Shown here piece after piece: positions 22,809 to 35,398 of a stretch of 64,000 bases of DNA. Both the position numbers and the translations under genes were made by a program. The notes beneath the pieces were generated by a model, which was given only the letters and a program-made list of their open reading frames with translations, did no database searches and was not told where the DNA came from. The stretch is from NCBI RefSeq assembly GCF_963583255.1, contig NC_084813.1:16009799-16073798 (forward strand), read 5' to 3'. The stretch's first letter is position 1, and each line of letters starts with the position of its first letter. This DNA comes from Pyrus communis (taxonomy: Eukaryota; Streptophyta; Magnoliopsida; Rosales; Rosaceae).

Positions 22809-22915
22809 CTAACACCGACATCATCAACATTGCCGATAGCCATACCAGTAGAGAGACCAGCATGGCCGCAAGCTCGATAGCCATACTGGTACTGATGATT
22901 GCGGCAATGATAAGT
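22809..22915 (-). pseudogene. V-type ATPase proteolipid (subunit c) orphan exon
   Basis: Bounded by TTACAG (acceptor) and GTTAG/GTAATA (donor) on the minus strand. One frame begins LIIAAIIST; after an internal deletion another reads ACGHAGLSTGMAIG, then VDDVGVR. These match, in order, the LII-IIST start and the LACGLAGL-AGMAIG-VGDAGVR segment of the exon encoding transmembrane helices of the vacuolar H+-ATPase 16 kDa subunit, which forms the proton-conducting ring. The lipid-exposed loop between them is deleted with a frame change and no neighbouring exons are visible, so it is a relic. Confidence 0.6.
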
Positions 22916-23741
22916 CTGTAAATACCCAACAATACAAAGTTGTATTAATAACTGATAAGCAGCTCCTAATCAAAGAATGTAAACAAACAACTTTATAGAT
23001 TAGATTATGTTTTTGTTGCACTGTAATACAAAAGAAAGAAAAAATCACAACCAATTTTAATACAATCAATTCAAACATTACACACAAACTAAAAATTCTA
23101 GAACACTAGAAATATGGAAAGGAAATTAATGCAGATACTATTTGGTTAAAAAGAATTAATTAACAAAAACTTTAAACTCATATGTAAGATAATATTTTAA
23201 AATTGCAGAAGTATAGAGGTAGGTTTACATCCCACGTGAAAAAGCACAGGGGTATGAACTCTGTCTCTCTCAGGTTTTCAACACTTAAAAATTAGAGGAC
23301 ATAATTAAGTATAAATTTAACTGTGATCAGCTCAAATACCTCCAAGCTTATCATACAACTCTACAGTTAGCTAACAAAAATATAGACTATCCAATTTTGA
23401 AAGTCCAGTTGATCGATCACAAGGTGTCAAAGGTCAAAAACAAACCCCTTAACCATCTAAACCCCTTTGCCTCCAAAAATCCCTAAACTACAAATTTTAC
23501 ACAATTTGCTCCAAAGTCATAAAAAATATTGTGGAATCCCAAAAAATTACGATAAATCTGAGAAATTCGTGTAAATTTTAGGAGGTTGTGGTATGGAGGA
23601 AAAATTCTGAATTCTGGTTAGTTAACACAATGTTATCTTGAAGAAACGGAATCTTTAATTGCATTCTACTCTCATTAATTTCCCAGTAATCATTTTGTTT
23701 TTGCATTATGCTTTTTTTTTTTCTTTTTCCATCCAAATATA

Positions 23742-23776
<35 letters not shown>

Positions 23777-23856
23777 TATATATGTATGTATGTATATTGG
23801 TTATTAAAAATGCAACTTTGGGGATGATTGATTTATCAGTTGGAAAATTATGAAAA

Positions 23857-23891
<35 letters not shown>

Positions 23892-23906
23892 TCCATATGA
23901 CATGAG
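22916..23906. other. Intergenic stretch with microsatellites
   Basis: Contains (GTAT)n at about 23746-23796 and (CT)n at about 23860-23888. A weak inverted repeat at about 23465-23610 may be a small MITE. No gene is recognised. Confidence 0.5.
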
Positions 23907-24602
23907 ATGGTTAGACCCTCAGCGAAGGCCAAAAAGACTAGCCATGAACCCCCACCAAGGTACTGGTTTTGCTTCCTAGTTGTTGAATTCGTGATTTTTT
24001 ATGTGAATTATCATCTGGGTATTGTTTGGATTGTAGGAAAATGCGGTAAAGTTGATCGTTTCTTTGTTTGGTCGTTTTGTCGAAGCTTTTTCGTGCTGGT
24101 TTAGGATTTTTCGCGTGAATTTGATCTTAGTGTTGTATGATTTGTGAGGAAGTGTGCCTTTTAAGTTTGCTTAGTTGCTCATTGAAGCACGTTGGCATTG
24201 GTGCGGAATTTTGCCTGCTTGATGTGAATTCTTACTTGTATTGTTCGGTTCATGAGAAATGGAATGCTTTTTTGGTTTCCACTTGAAAATGTAGGATAAA
24301 TAAAAGCAAGGAGGTGATATCTGAATTTCCACATTTGTGAAATCATTGCATTGTCCCCTTTACTCTCTTGTAGAATTCTTTCCTGTTATGTGAAATTAAT
24401 AAAAATTGAAGTTGAATCGGTGCTTGTTTCAGCTTTGAATATTGACCATTGTTTATGTTACGTACAGGGAAGCGTCAATTATAGAAGAGTTTTATCAGCA
24501 ACCTTTGCTGATTTGCCTAGACCAGGATCAAACTGGGAAAGTATGGCTGAGGCACCCGTACCTCGTTTGGATGGGGCTGTTGGATACGGTACCATTGATT
24601 TT
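23907..24602 (+). pseudogene. Kelch-repeat protein (At3g27220-like) 5' fragment, copy B
   Basis: Homologous to 5660-6652. Exon 1 (23907-23959) keeps the start MVRPSAKA and the end KKTSHEPPP, but the roughly 170 bp encoding the membrane anchor and linker are deleted. The intron is alignable with copy A. Exon 2 (24468-24602, after GTACAG) reads ATFADLPRPGSNWESMAEAP then VPRLDGAVGYGTIDF, with about 11 codons missing before GYGTID, where copy A has IQIKNLLFVFA. The frame is open but the protein would lack the anchor and all later Kelch blades. A hAT element sits 33 bp beyond the exon end. Confidence 0.7.
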
Positions 24603-24635
24603 GTGAGAACATTGTACTGTTCCTTTACTAGATTC

Positions 24636-27600
24636 TAGGCCTGGCAAACGGGTCGTGTCTGTCGTGTTCGTGTCGTTTTCGTGTAACACCTGTTATCTTA
24701 ACGGGTCGTGTCGTGTCACACCTGTTATCTTAACGGGTCCTTAACAGGTCGTGTCACTTTACCCAACGGATAAAGTGACCCGACCCGTTATGACCCGTTA
24801 AGAAAAAAATATTTTTTTTTACAATTTGCACATACCACACATTGCGACATAAATATTACTTGAAAACATTAAAACATTTCTCGTTCAAGTACTATATCTA
24901 CACTCGAAAATGAAAGCCTAATAAAAAAAATAATACATACACTACTAATCTATTAGAAATATTAAATGTATATAATTATTAATATTATAGTTGATTCATA
25001 CTTTTATTAAGTATATAAATTCCACTAGTGTAAATATTTTAAATTGAAGATCAAATTCATTCTTTGTATTCATATAGGGTCAAGGAGTGTAGCTGTTAAA
25101 ATTCATCAAAATCAGAGTTAAAATAACCGTTAAATCTTCATTTTTCGTTTATAACCGTCGAAAAGCTTTGTCCTGTTACTTGATCTCTGAATGTTTTTTT
25201 TTTGTGATTTTTTGCTGATGTGATCTCCAAGCATATACAAACAATTTTGACGGTTTGGATCGTTGAAATTAGTTTTGGAGAATTCGTAAAACGATAGATT
25301 GACTAACACTTAAAGTTTATTTACACTTTCATTAAGTATAACATAAGATTTTGTGGTATCCACTTGTGTAAATATTTTAAATTGAAGATCGAATTCATTC
25401 ATTGTATTCATATAGGGTCAAGGAGTGTAGTTATAAAAAATTATCAAAATCGGAGTTAAAATAACCGTTAAATCGTGATTTTTCGTTTATAACCGTTGAA
25501 AAGCTTTGTCCCGTTACTTGATCTCTGAATGTTTTTTTTTGTGATTTTTTGCTGATGTGATCTCCAAGCATATACAAACAATTTTGACGGTTTGGATCGT
25601 TGAAATTAGTTTTGGAGAATTCGTAAAACGATAGATTGACTAACACTTAGAGTTTATTTATACTTTCATTAAGTATAACATAAGATTTTGTGGTATCCAC
25701 TTGTGTAAATATTTTAAATTGAAGATCGAATTCATTCATTGTATTCATATATGGTCAAGGAGTGTAGTTATAAAAAATCATCAAAATCGGAGTTAAAATA
25801 ACCGTTAAATCGTGATTTTTCGTTTATAACCGTTGAAAAGCTTTGTCCCGTTACTTGATCTCTGAATGTTTTTTTTTTTGTGATTTTTTGCTGATGTGAT
25901 CTCCAAGCATATACAAACAATTTTGATGGTTTGGATCGTTGAAATTAGTTTTGGAGAATTCATAAAATGATAGATTGACTAACACTTAGAGTTTATTTAT
26001 ACTTTCATTAAGTATAACATAAGATTTTGTGGTATCCACTTGTGTAAATATTTTAAATTGAAGATCGAATTCATTCATTGTATTCATATAGGGTCAAGGA
26101 GTGTAGTTATAAAAAATCATCAAAATCGGAGTTAAAATAACCGTTAAATCGTGATTTTTCGTTTATAACCGTTGAAAAGCTTTGTCCCGTCACTTGATCT
26201 CTGAATGTTTTTTTTTTGTGATTTTTTGCTGATGTGATCTCCAAGCATATACAAACAATTTTGACGATTTGGATCGTTGAAATTAGTTTTGGAGAATTCG
26301 TAAAACGATAGATTGACTAACACTTAGAGTTTATTTATACTTTCATTAAGTATAACAAAAGATTTTGTGGTATCCACTTGTGTAAATATTTTAAATTGAA
26401 GATCGAATTCATTCATTGTATTCATATAGGGTCAAGGAGTGTAGTTATAAAAAATCATCAAAATCAGAGTTAAAATAACCGTTAAATCGTGATTTTTTGT
26501 TTATAACCGTTGAAAAGTTTTGTCCCGTTACTTGATCTTTGAATGTTTTTTTTTTGTGATTTTTTGCTGATGTGATCTCCAAGCATATACAAACAATTTT
26601 GACGGTTTGGATCGTTGAAATTAGTTTTGGAGAATTCGTAAAACGATAGATTGACTAACACTTAGAGTTTATTTATACTTTTATTAAGTATAACATGAGA
26701 TTTTGTGGTATCCACTTGTGTAAATATTTTAAATTGAAGATCGAATTCATTCATTATATTCATATAGGGTCAAGGAGTGTAGTTATAAAAAATCATCAAA
26801 ATCGGTGTTAAAATAACCGTTAAATCGTGATTTTTCGTTTATAACCGTTGAAAAGTTTTGTCCCGTTACTTGATCTCTGAATGTTTTTTTTTTTGTGATT
26901 TTTTGCTGATGTGATCTCCAAGCATATACAAACAATTTTGACGGTTTGGATCGTTGAAATTAGTTTTGGAGAATTCGTAAAACGATAGATTGACTAACAC
27001 TTAGAGTTTATTTATACTTTCATTAAGTATAACAAAAGATTTTGTGGTATCCACTTGTGTAAATATTTTAAATTGAAGATTGAATTCATTCATTGTATTC
27101 ATATAGGGTCAAGGAGTGTAGTTATAAAAAATCATCAAAATCAGAGTTAAAATAACCGTTGAAAAGCTTTGTCCTGTTACTTGATCTCTGAATGTTTATT
27201 TTTTATGATTTTTTGTTGATGTGATCTCAAAGCATATACAAACAAGTTTGACGGTTGGGATCGTTGAAATTAGTTTTGGAGAATTCGTATGCCATCAATC
27301 AAGTTCCGTGTGTGTGTGTATATATATATATATTTATTAAGTAGATTTAAATCTATTTATTTTGTACGTATAAATTATAATTGACTGGTACACGGAATAG
27401 TACATACATCACGTGTCACGTGTGTCATTATAAAAATAGTGAGATATGTCATGTCAATCATGTGTGTGATAAAAAGTTAATAACTTTAAAAAAAAAAAAA
27501 AATTTCTCACCACTTCTATTAATTTTCATTTTTCCCTCTTTTTTTTGTTTCCTTTTCAACTTTTTCTTATCATTTTCACTTTTCCCTCCAACATCTTTCC

Positions 27601-28167
27601 CTAATTCCCTCACTTTTTTGTTTTATTTTCAACTTTTCTTAACATTTTCATTTTCCCTCCATTTTTTTTTCAAAAAGGGCGGCAAGTTGACAAATGCATG
27701 ATCATGATTCATGCATATTAAATTATTAATTAATATGCATTATAGTTTTTATAAAATTTAATATATATATATATATATATAATTAGTATAGATAGACTTA
27801 ATATTTTGGGGGTATAATTATTATAGTATATATAATTATTATAATTATTATAAATTTTATAGTTAATTTAATATATATATATATATATATATATATTTAT
27901 TATAATTTTTAGGGGTATAAAATTGTAAAATTAATGTATATAATTATTACAGTATTTTTTTAGGGTTATAAAATTATAAAAATAATATTCTGCTTATCGT
28001 GTATCGTGTTTACCCACGTGTATACCCGACCCAACCCGTTATCTTAACAGGTGCTTATCGGGTTACCCGATAAGACCCGATTCGTTATCGTGTCGACCCA
28101 AACACCTGTTAATTTCGTGTCGTGTCGTGTCGGGTTATCGGGTCGTGTCAGAAATTGCCAGGCCTAC
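24636..28167 (+). mobile_element. hAT-type non-autonomous element 1 with internal satellite
   Basis: Termini TAGGCCTGGCAA and TTGCCAGGCCTA form inverted repeats, flanked by the perfect 8-bp duplication CTAGATTC (24628-24635 and 28168-28175), as expected of hAT transposition. Subterminal regions are packed with short motifs (CGGGTCGTGTC, GACCCGTTA, ACACCTGTTATCTTAACGGG), typical transposase-binding arrays. The interior has no transposase; it holds a seven-copy satellite (about 25000-27290) followed by (TA)n-rich DNA. Length 3532 bp. It inserted just downstream of exon 2 of Kelch relic B. Confidence 0.88.
25000..27290 (+). repeat. Satellite array in hAT element 1, about 338-bp period, seven copies
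   Basis: The anchor CAAGGAGTGTAG recurs at 25081, 25419, 25756, 26095, 26433, 26771 and 27110 (spacing 337-339). Neighbouring units are nearly identical, while the first and last are more diverged or truncated, as expected from unequal exchange. AACCGTTAAATCGTGA is a well-conserved piece. Confidence 0.93.
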
Positions 28168-30195
28168 TAGATTCCATCCTATCTCTACTACTTGGTTGAG
28201 GTTGTCCTTTTTTGTTTATTGTTTACTTTAGGTACATTCACATGTTGATATCTACAATTTCAGTGATTTGATATGCCAAAAAAAAGGGCACATTACTTTA
28301 GTCTAAAATAGAAAGGGGAACGGCACTGTGCAATTTTGGGGTAGATTTCATTTTATTTATGAAATTGCCACTGAATCTCCCCGCCCCTTGATTTCATGTA
28401 ATTTGCAAAATTGCCACTGGGCTTCAAAATTTTTTTGTTGTGTTAAATGACGAGACTGCCCATCTCAGCTTCAAATCACACAATGAGGATGATGAGTTAA
28501 AGGGGTAGAATTGTCATTTTATCCTTAGGGTTTCAGATTGATTATGGTTAGGTTCCTTCCCCGTCACTTCGTTCTTTCTTCGACGTAGGCATGCCCATGC
28601 CGATGTTGCCTTCAATGAGTGGAAGGGTGACAATGAGAGAAAGAGAGAGTGGTTGTCCGGATTACAAGGAGAGAAACACGAGAGGGAGGGGTTGGGATGG
28701 TGAACAAAACTGAGTAAGGTCCCTCAGTCCATGATTCACTCTCGATCGTCCGTTCCATTTTGCATGTCAGATAAGTGGCTGGATTTCGAAAGTTAAGTTC
28801 AATTTTTAATTTGATTCTTTACTGTTATCATAAATTGTCATCATTTCTGCCTTTTTGCTGTGAATTATTTTTGGATTTTGTGATAAGATCACAAATCTCA
28901 GGACCATATTCAACCTGCAAGCAGCAATAGAAATGGCAAATGGAGAAGATGAAGTAGAAAGGAGCAGAGCTCCAATATATTTTTGTGTTTGTATTTCTGT
29001 TTGTAAATTCTGATCTGATTATAATAGTGAGAGCTAGTGCTCTTATACAAGTCACAACTCATCATGCCAGCTAGCTAATTATAACAAACTTCACTAAAAC
29101 ATGAATAAGCCTAATAATCCCAAGATTAAAGCCTTTAATAGTGATTAAGCTAATCACTAATCACAGATCATATCATTTTGTTGCAATGTTAGGTCAGGTT
29201 TTGGGGGTTCCTTTGTTTGTTTCGTTCTCTCTGTTATGTGTATTGTTCTTTGTTTTAAGGTCAATTTGATTTTTTTTTTTGGGTTTTTTTGTGGGCTTTC
29301 AATTTGTTAATTTGTGACTCTGTGTTTAGATTTTTCGTTCGTGTATGATTAAATGGATATTGGGTTTTGGTTGTTGAAAATATGATTTTTTTTTCCTGCT
29401 TAAGCTTTTTGCTCATTTTTCTAGGATTCTTGGATTTCAGTTGCAAGGGTAAACATAACACAAAAATCTCAAAAATCGGTATTGGCATTTGTATTAATGC
29501 ATTTCCATTTTCGTTGCCTTGCAAGATAGGTGCATTGAGACCTAAAAATGTATGTGTGAACTTCATACATTTTTGTGAGGCTCGGAACCTTGAAGGGTAA
29601 TTGTTTTTGCTTCGTTGTGATGTTAAAGTGGTGTGTCAGTTTAGGGTATTGACAAAAATTTGCACCCTACAAACCTAGATGGATTTATGCTGGCGTGAGT
29701 AATATTTTCATGTCGTGACTATCAATTTATCCAACTATTGTCTGTATGAAAAATGATTGATTTACATTCAGCACCATGATTTTCCTTGATGTTTTGCTTT
29801 CTAGACAGCTTCTATTGAGGTTTCGGCCACGATTAGTGCCCTTCTTTTGCAATTGTGACGCGTCTTATACTCTAAATTTTTTGTAAAAGAAATGGAAAAC
29901 CAATAGAAGTTTTGTTTATACCAGGGTCTATAGCCATACATGCATAATAAGTTGTTCTGTTTAATCTATTCTATGTGTCTATACATATTTGTTTGTTTAA
30001 TTTATTCCATAAGTCGTGATAAAAAAATAAAGGCTTCAAACAAAAGAACTACCCCAATTTTTGGAACTTCTAAGATAACCCTAAATCCCAATGGACATTG
30101 AGTGCAGTCAATCATCTCATTAGCATCTTCTTCTTGTTTTTTTTTTTTTTTTTTTTTTTTTTGGGGGGGTGAGGGGGGGGGGGGGGCGGTGTTGT
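28168..30195. other. Spacer between the two hAT elements, no gene seen
   Basis: The first part continues the Kelch copy B intron. The rest is intron- or promoter-like (T-rich, GA-rich block near 28630-28690) without a recognised exon. A T run (about 30138-30161) followed by a G-rich run (to 30186) lies next to the second hAT element. Confidence 0.4.
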
Positions 30196-33100
30196 TAGGC
30201 CTGGCAGTTCTTGACACGACCCGATAACCCGACACAAAATTAATAGGTGTTCGGGTCGACAAGATAACGAATCGGGTCGTTATCGGGTAACCCGATAAGC
30301 ACTTGTTAAGATAACAAGTTGGTTCGGGTATACACGATACACGATAAGCAAAATATTAATTTAATAATTTTATAACCCTAAAAAAATACTATAATAATTA
30401 TCTCTATTAATTAATGAAACCCTCTTTTTCAACCAAAAGAGGGTGAAAAGACTACTTAGTCTTCTATCACAAAAAAAACATGACGGACAATAATGTAATT
30501 TCACAGGTCCAAATGTTCCTGTTTTTAATTGAAGTCTCACTTACAGGTGATGCTAAAATACCTTCAATATTAAACCAAAAACAAAAACCTCCCTCCCCCC
30601 CCCACCCCACGTTCTCTCTCTCCCCCTCTCTCCTTCTCATTTTCTAAAAAAATGTGTTCATACACACAAAGTGTGTAGACAAATGCTAATATATATTAAT
30701 TTAACAATTTTATACCCTTAAAAATTATAATAACTATATATATATATTAAATTAAATATTAAAAATTGGTGACCATTGGATTGGCTTAAATATACATACC
30801 ATTCAATTTCTTAAGTGTTATACGTACAAAATAAATAAATTTAAATCTATTTAATAAATACATATATATATACACACACACCATTGAACTTGATGGGATA
30901 CGAATTCTGCGAAACTAATTTCAACGATCCAATCATCAAACTTGTTTGTATATGCTTCGAGATCGCATTAGCAAAAAATCGCAAAAAACAAACATTCAGA
31001 GATTAAGTAATGGGACAAAACTTTTCGACGATTATTAACGAAAAATCACGATTTAACGTTTATTTTAACTCCGATTTTGATGATTTTTTACAACTACACT
31101 CCTTGACCCTATATGAATATAATGAATGAATTTGATCTTCAATTTAAAATATTTACACTAGTGGATACCACAAAATCTTATGTTATACTTAATGAAAGTA
31201 TAAATAAACTCTAAGTGTTAGTGAATCTATCGTTTTGCTGGGATATGCATTTTATGAAACTAATTTCAATGATCCAACCATCAAACTTGTTTGTATATGC
31301 TTCAAGATCGCATACGCCAAAAATCGCAAACAACAAACATTCAGAGATCAAGTAACAAGATAAAACTTTTCGACGGTTATCAACGAAAAATCACGATTTA
31401 ACGGTTATTTTAACTCCAATTTTGATGATTTTTTACAGCTATACTCCTTGACCCTATATGAATACAATGAATGAATTCGATCTTCAATTTAAAATATTTA
31501 CACTAGTGGATACCACAAAATCTTATGTTATACTTAATGAAAGTATGAATAAACTCTTAAGTGTTAGTGAATCTATCGTTTTGATGGGCTACGCATTCTA
31601 TGAAACTAATTTCAACGATCTAACCGTCAAACTTATTTGTATATACTTCAAGATCGCATACACCAAAAATCGCAAAAAAAAAACATTCAGAGATCAAGTA
31701 ACGGGACAAAACTTTTCAACGGTTATCAACGAAAAATCACGATTTAACGGTTATTTTAACTCTGATTTTGATGATTTTTTACAGATACGCTTCTTGATCC
31801 TATACGAATACAATGAATGAACTCAATCTTCAATTTAAAATATTTCCACTAGTGGATACCACAAAATCTTATGTTATACTTAATGAAAGTATGAATAAAC
31901 TTTTAAGTGTTAATGAATCTATCGTTTTGATAGGATATGCATTCTACGAAACTAATTTCAACGATCCAACCGTCAAACTTGTTTATATATGCTTCAAGAT
32001 CGCATATGCCAAAAATTGCCAAAAAACAAACATTCAGAGATCAAGTAACGGGACAAAACTTTTCGATGGTTATCAACGAAAAATCACGATTTAACAGTTT
32101 TTTAACTCCGATTTTGATGATTTTTTACAGATACACTCCTTGACCCTATACGAATACAATGAATGAACTCGATCTTCAATTTAAAATATTTCCACTAGTG
32201 GATACCACAAAATCTTATGTTATACTTAATGAAAGTATGAATAAACTCTTAAGTTTTAGTGAATCTATCGTTTTGATGGGATACGCATTCTACGAAACTA
32301 ATTTCAACAATCTAACAGTTGAACTTGTTTATATATGCTTCAAGATCGCATACGCCGAAAATCGCAAAAAACAAAAATTCAAAGATCAAGTAACGGAACA
32401 AAACTTTTCGACGGTTATCAACGAAAAATCACGATTTAACGGTTATTTTAACTCCGATTTTGATGATTTTTTTACAGCTATACTCCTTGACCCTATATGA
32501 ATACAATGAATGAACTCAATCTTCAATTTCAAATATGTACACTAATGGATACCACAAAATCTTATGTTATACTTAATGAAAGTATAAATAAAACCCTAAG
32601 TGTTAGTGAATCTATCGTTTTGATGGGATACACATTCTACAAAACTAATTTCAACTATCCAACTGTCAAACTTGTTTGTATATGCTTCGAGATCGCATAT
32701 GCCAAAAATTGCAAAAAACAAACATTCAGAGATCAAGTAACGGAACAAAACTTTTCGACAGTTATCAACGAAAAATCATGATTTAACAGTTATTTTAACT
32801 CCGATTTTGATATTTTTTACATCTACACTCCTTGACTCTATACAAATACAATGAATGAACTCGATCTTCAATTTAAAATATTTCCACTAGTGGATACCAC
32901 AAAATCTTATGTTATACTTAATGAAAGTATGAATACACTCTTAAGTGTTAGTGAATCTATTGTTTTGATGGGATATGCATTCTATGAAACTAGTTTCAAT
33001 GATCCAACCGTCAAACATGTTTGTATATACTTTAAGATCGCATACGCCAAAAATTGCAAGAAGGAAACATTTAGAGATCAAGTAACTGGACAAAACTTTT

Positions 33101-33730
33101 TGAAGGTTATAACGAAAAATCACGATTTAACGGTTATTTTAACTCCGATTTTGATGAGTTTTTACAGCTACGCTCCTTGATCTTATATGAATACAATGAA
33201 CTAATTTGATCGTCAATTTAAAATATTTACACAAGTAGATACCATAAAATCTTATGTCATGATGATCGATGAAAATTGAGGATTTTGTAAAAGGAATAAC
33301 ATGCAAGCTTTGAGTTCCATTGGCAAGATTTACACTTTTGAGAAGGCTTCACAACCTTAAAAACAAAAACTCTTTCATTTTGCATATCCTTGCACATTTA
33401 ATATTTTGTAATAGACTAGTAGTGTATGAATGTTTGTTTATTAGGCTCTTATTTTCGAGTGTAGATGTAGTACTTAAACGAAAAATGTGCTTTAATGTTT
33501 TGAAATAATATTTTTGTGGTAATGTGTGGTATGTGCAAATTTAAGAAGAAAAAAAATATTTTTCTTAACGGGTCATAATGGGTCGAGTCACTTTACCCGT
33601 TGGGTAAAGAGACCCGACCTGTTAAGGACCCGTTAAGATAACGGGTGTGACATGACACGACCCGTTAAGATAACAGGTGTTATACGAAAACGACACGAAC
33701 ACGACATACACGACCCGTTTTCCAGGCCTA
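30196..33730 (-). mobile_element. hAT-type non-autonomous element 2 with internal satellite
   Basis: Same family as element 1 but inverted: its left end (TAGGCCTGGCAGTTC, then ACACGACCCGATAACCC) matches the reverse complement of the right end of element 1. It is flanked by the perfect 8-bp duplication GGTGTTGT (30188-30195 and 33731-33738). Length 3535 bp. The interior has no transposase and carries a seven-copy array of the same satellite in reverse orientation. Confidence 0.88.
30880..33260 (-). repeat. Satellite array in hAT element 2, about 345-bp period, seven copies
   Basis: The reverse-complement anchor (CTCCTTGA or variant) occurs at 31099, 31444, 31790, 32136, 32483, 32828 and 33173 (spacing 345-347). 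Because 345 is a multiple of three, most units leave a similar ORF of roughly 95-120 codons open on the + strand, often starting MNELDLQFKIF. These are not considered genes. Confidence 0.93.
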
Positions 33731-33943
33731 GGTGTTGTGGGTGTTGGGGTTAGGGAGGGATAGTGGTTCTCCCAAATTACTGGATAATGGTTGTTAAATT
33801 GACACGTTCTTAGATTATTGGTTACAGTTATTTACCTTCTGTCTGAATTTATCATGTTTGAGAATTGATAATGGATTTACTATGTTAGAAAATTTTGGAT
33901 CGTTGGAGTGAGAACTTGGTTCTTTGGCATTTGGAGGTATACA

Positions 33944-34800
33944 TGTTGGAAGTATGCCCACAAAGCCACTCATTTGATGTAATAGCTTTTGGAATACTTA
34001 TTGTGTTAAACTATTATATGTTTAATGAAGGGCAATGCTTATTATTAATCACTATTTATTGTATTATGTGTTTAAGCAATAAGGGAATCCAAGGAATGTA
34101 TTTATTCTAAGAGAGAAGTGATCCAAGTAAGTTAGACTAACATACCTTTCTCTTATGTTCATTCCTAAAACGTTCCTAGCCATAGGATTATCAATTGGGC
34201 ATTGACAATCCGCTATGTGTTATGTTAATTCAAGCGTGAGTATGACTAGTCTCAAGTCATTTAGTGTTGGTCACTGAGACAAACACATAGGTGCTCAAAA
34301 GGTAATTGAGTACACTGAACAACGATCAAAAGAGAGTTCAAACATACATGTCATGTAAGAACTCGTGAGTTGCAATATGCAAAGTAGTCCTTTGACTTGA
34401 GACATCATAAATGTTTAATGGTTAGGTCCTTGACCTTTGATCATGTCAAAGGCATTCCATTGAGAGTGTCCACGACATTGTTGGGGTCAAGTTATCTAGT
34501 CATGTAGGCATGTGAATGCACAACAAGGGATGTCTAACCTTTCAAGGTGGAGGGAGAACACTCTGAGATATGATTCGAGAGTCTTTGGCCAAAGCATACG
34601 AATATGACTTAGGAAGTTTGTTCCAAATCATATTCAATTGAATCATATAGAGATGTATCACATTGGATAGTAGACATGAAACAAACTATCACTCAAACAA
34701 CGTGATTAAGAGTATTGTATTAGAGAAGAGAATGACCGTATTGTATTGTAATTGTAACTGGATAGGTTCTCCAACCACGTCTACATGGTTTGTGGAAGCC
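33944..34800. mobile_element. LTR-like fragment, family unassigned
   Basis: Starts TGTTGGAAGTATGCCC and continues with non-coding text of the kind common in plant LTRs (CAAGTCATTTAGTGTTGGTCACTGAGAC, in pieces). I found no matching second LTR or target-site duplication. Assignment is by general resemblance only. Confidence 0.3.
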
Positions 34801-34996
34801 CTGAAAAAAGTGTAGTAATAGCACTTAATTATTAAACTGATAAGGGAGTTCATTGTTTACATCATTACACTAATACGTCAACCATCCTTACATATACACA
34901 ATTCAAAAAACTATTTCATTGTTTACATCGTTATACTTATCAGACAACAAAAAAGGTTCACACAACCTTTTTCAAAATTGAAAATCTAGCTGATCC

Positions 34997-35398
34997 TTAC
35001 ATATTTTTTAAAATCCAGAAAACCACTACAGTGGAGATGAACCAAAGAAGGAGCATCCCAATCTTCTTCGGACGTTTAAACTTGCAAATCCAATTGTACA
35101 ACCCAAAACAGTTTTTTTGAACATTTTCTTTTGGTGGATTACTACGATTTGTAGGTGAATACATAGTGTGGACGACCAACTTGTTTCGATTGACACCTTT
35201 TCCATAAACACGTAAACCCATTCTTGTTTTTTCTATTTTTTGTGCTCTTGATGTGCTGGGTCCTGGAGCAGTCTCTGAATAAAACAATTTTGTCCCTCGA
35301 AGCTGTTCTTCTTTTCGAGTTTTTACCAATCTTCTTAAATCTTTTACCAAAACCCCTCCTAGAATTTGTTGTTCTTTTCGATCGATCTCTTTCACCAT
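34997..35398 (-). CDS. Unrecognised small protein with C-terminal membrane segment
   Basis: A 133-aa ORF with a very basic N-terminal two thirds (RRLVKTRKEEQLRG, then NRNKLVVHT) and a C-terminal hydrophobic stretch, IGMLLLWFISTVVVFWIL (residues about 113-130), followed by KNM. That layout suggests a tail-anchored membrane protein, but I do not recognise the family. A TTGATTCAG/A just upstream could be a splice acceptor, so this may be a last exon. The same C-terminal region, diverged, is found at about 36912-37044 together with similar 3' flank, so the gene end has been duplicated. It may be a functional 3' exon or a relic. Confidence 0.35.
   Translation of the reverse strand: MVKEIDRKEQQILGGVLVKDLRRLVKTRKEEQLRGTKLFYSETAPGPSTSRAQKIEKTRMGLRVYGKGVNRNKLVVHTMYSPTNRSNPPKENVQKNCFGLYNWICKFKRPKKIGMLLLWFISTVVVFWILKNM

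Noticed and set aside
31458..33180. Chain of forward ORFs of 93-120 aa with similar sequence
   Set aside because: They are translations of the satellite units in hAT element 2, with no domain and no independent support.
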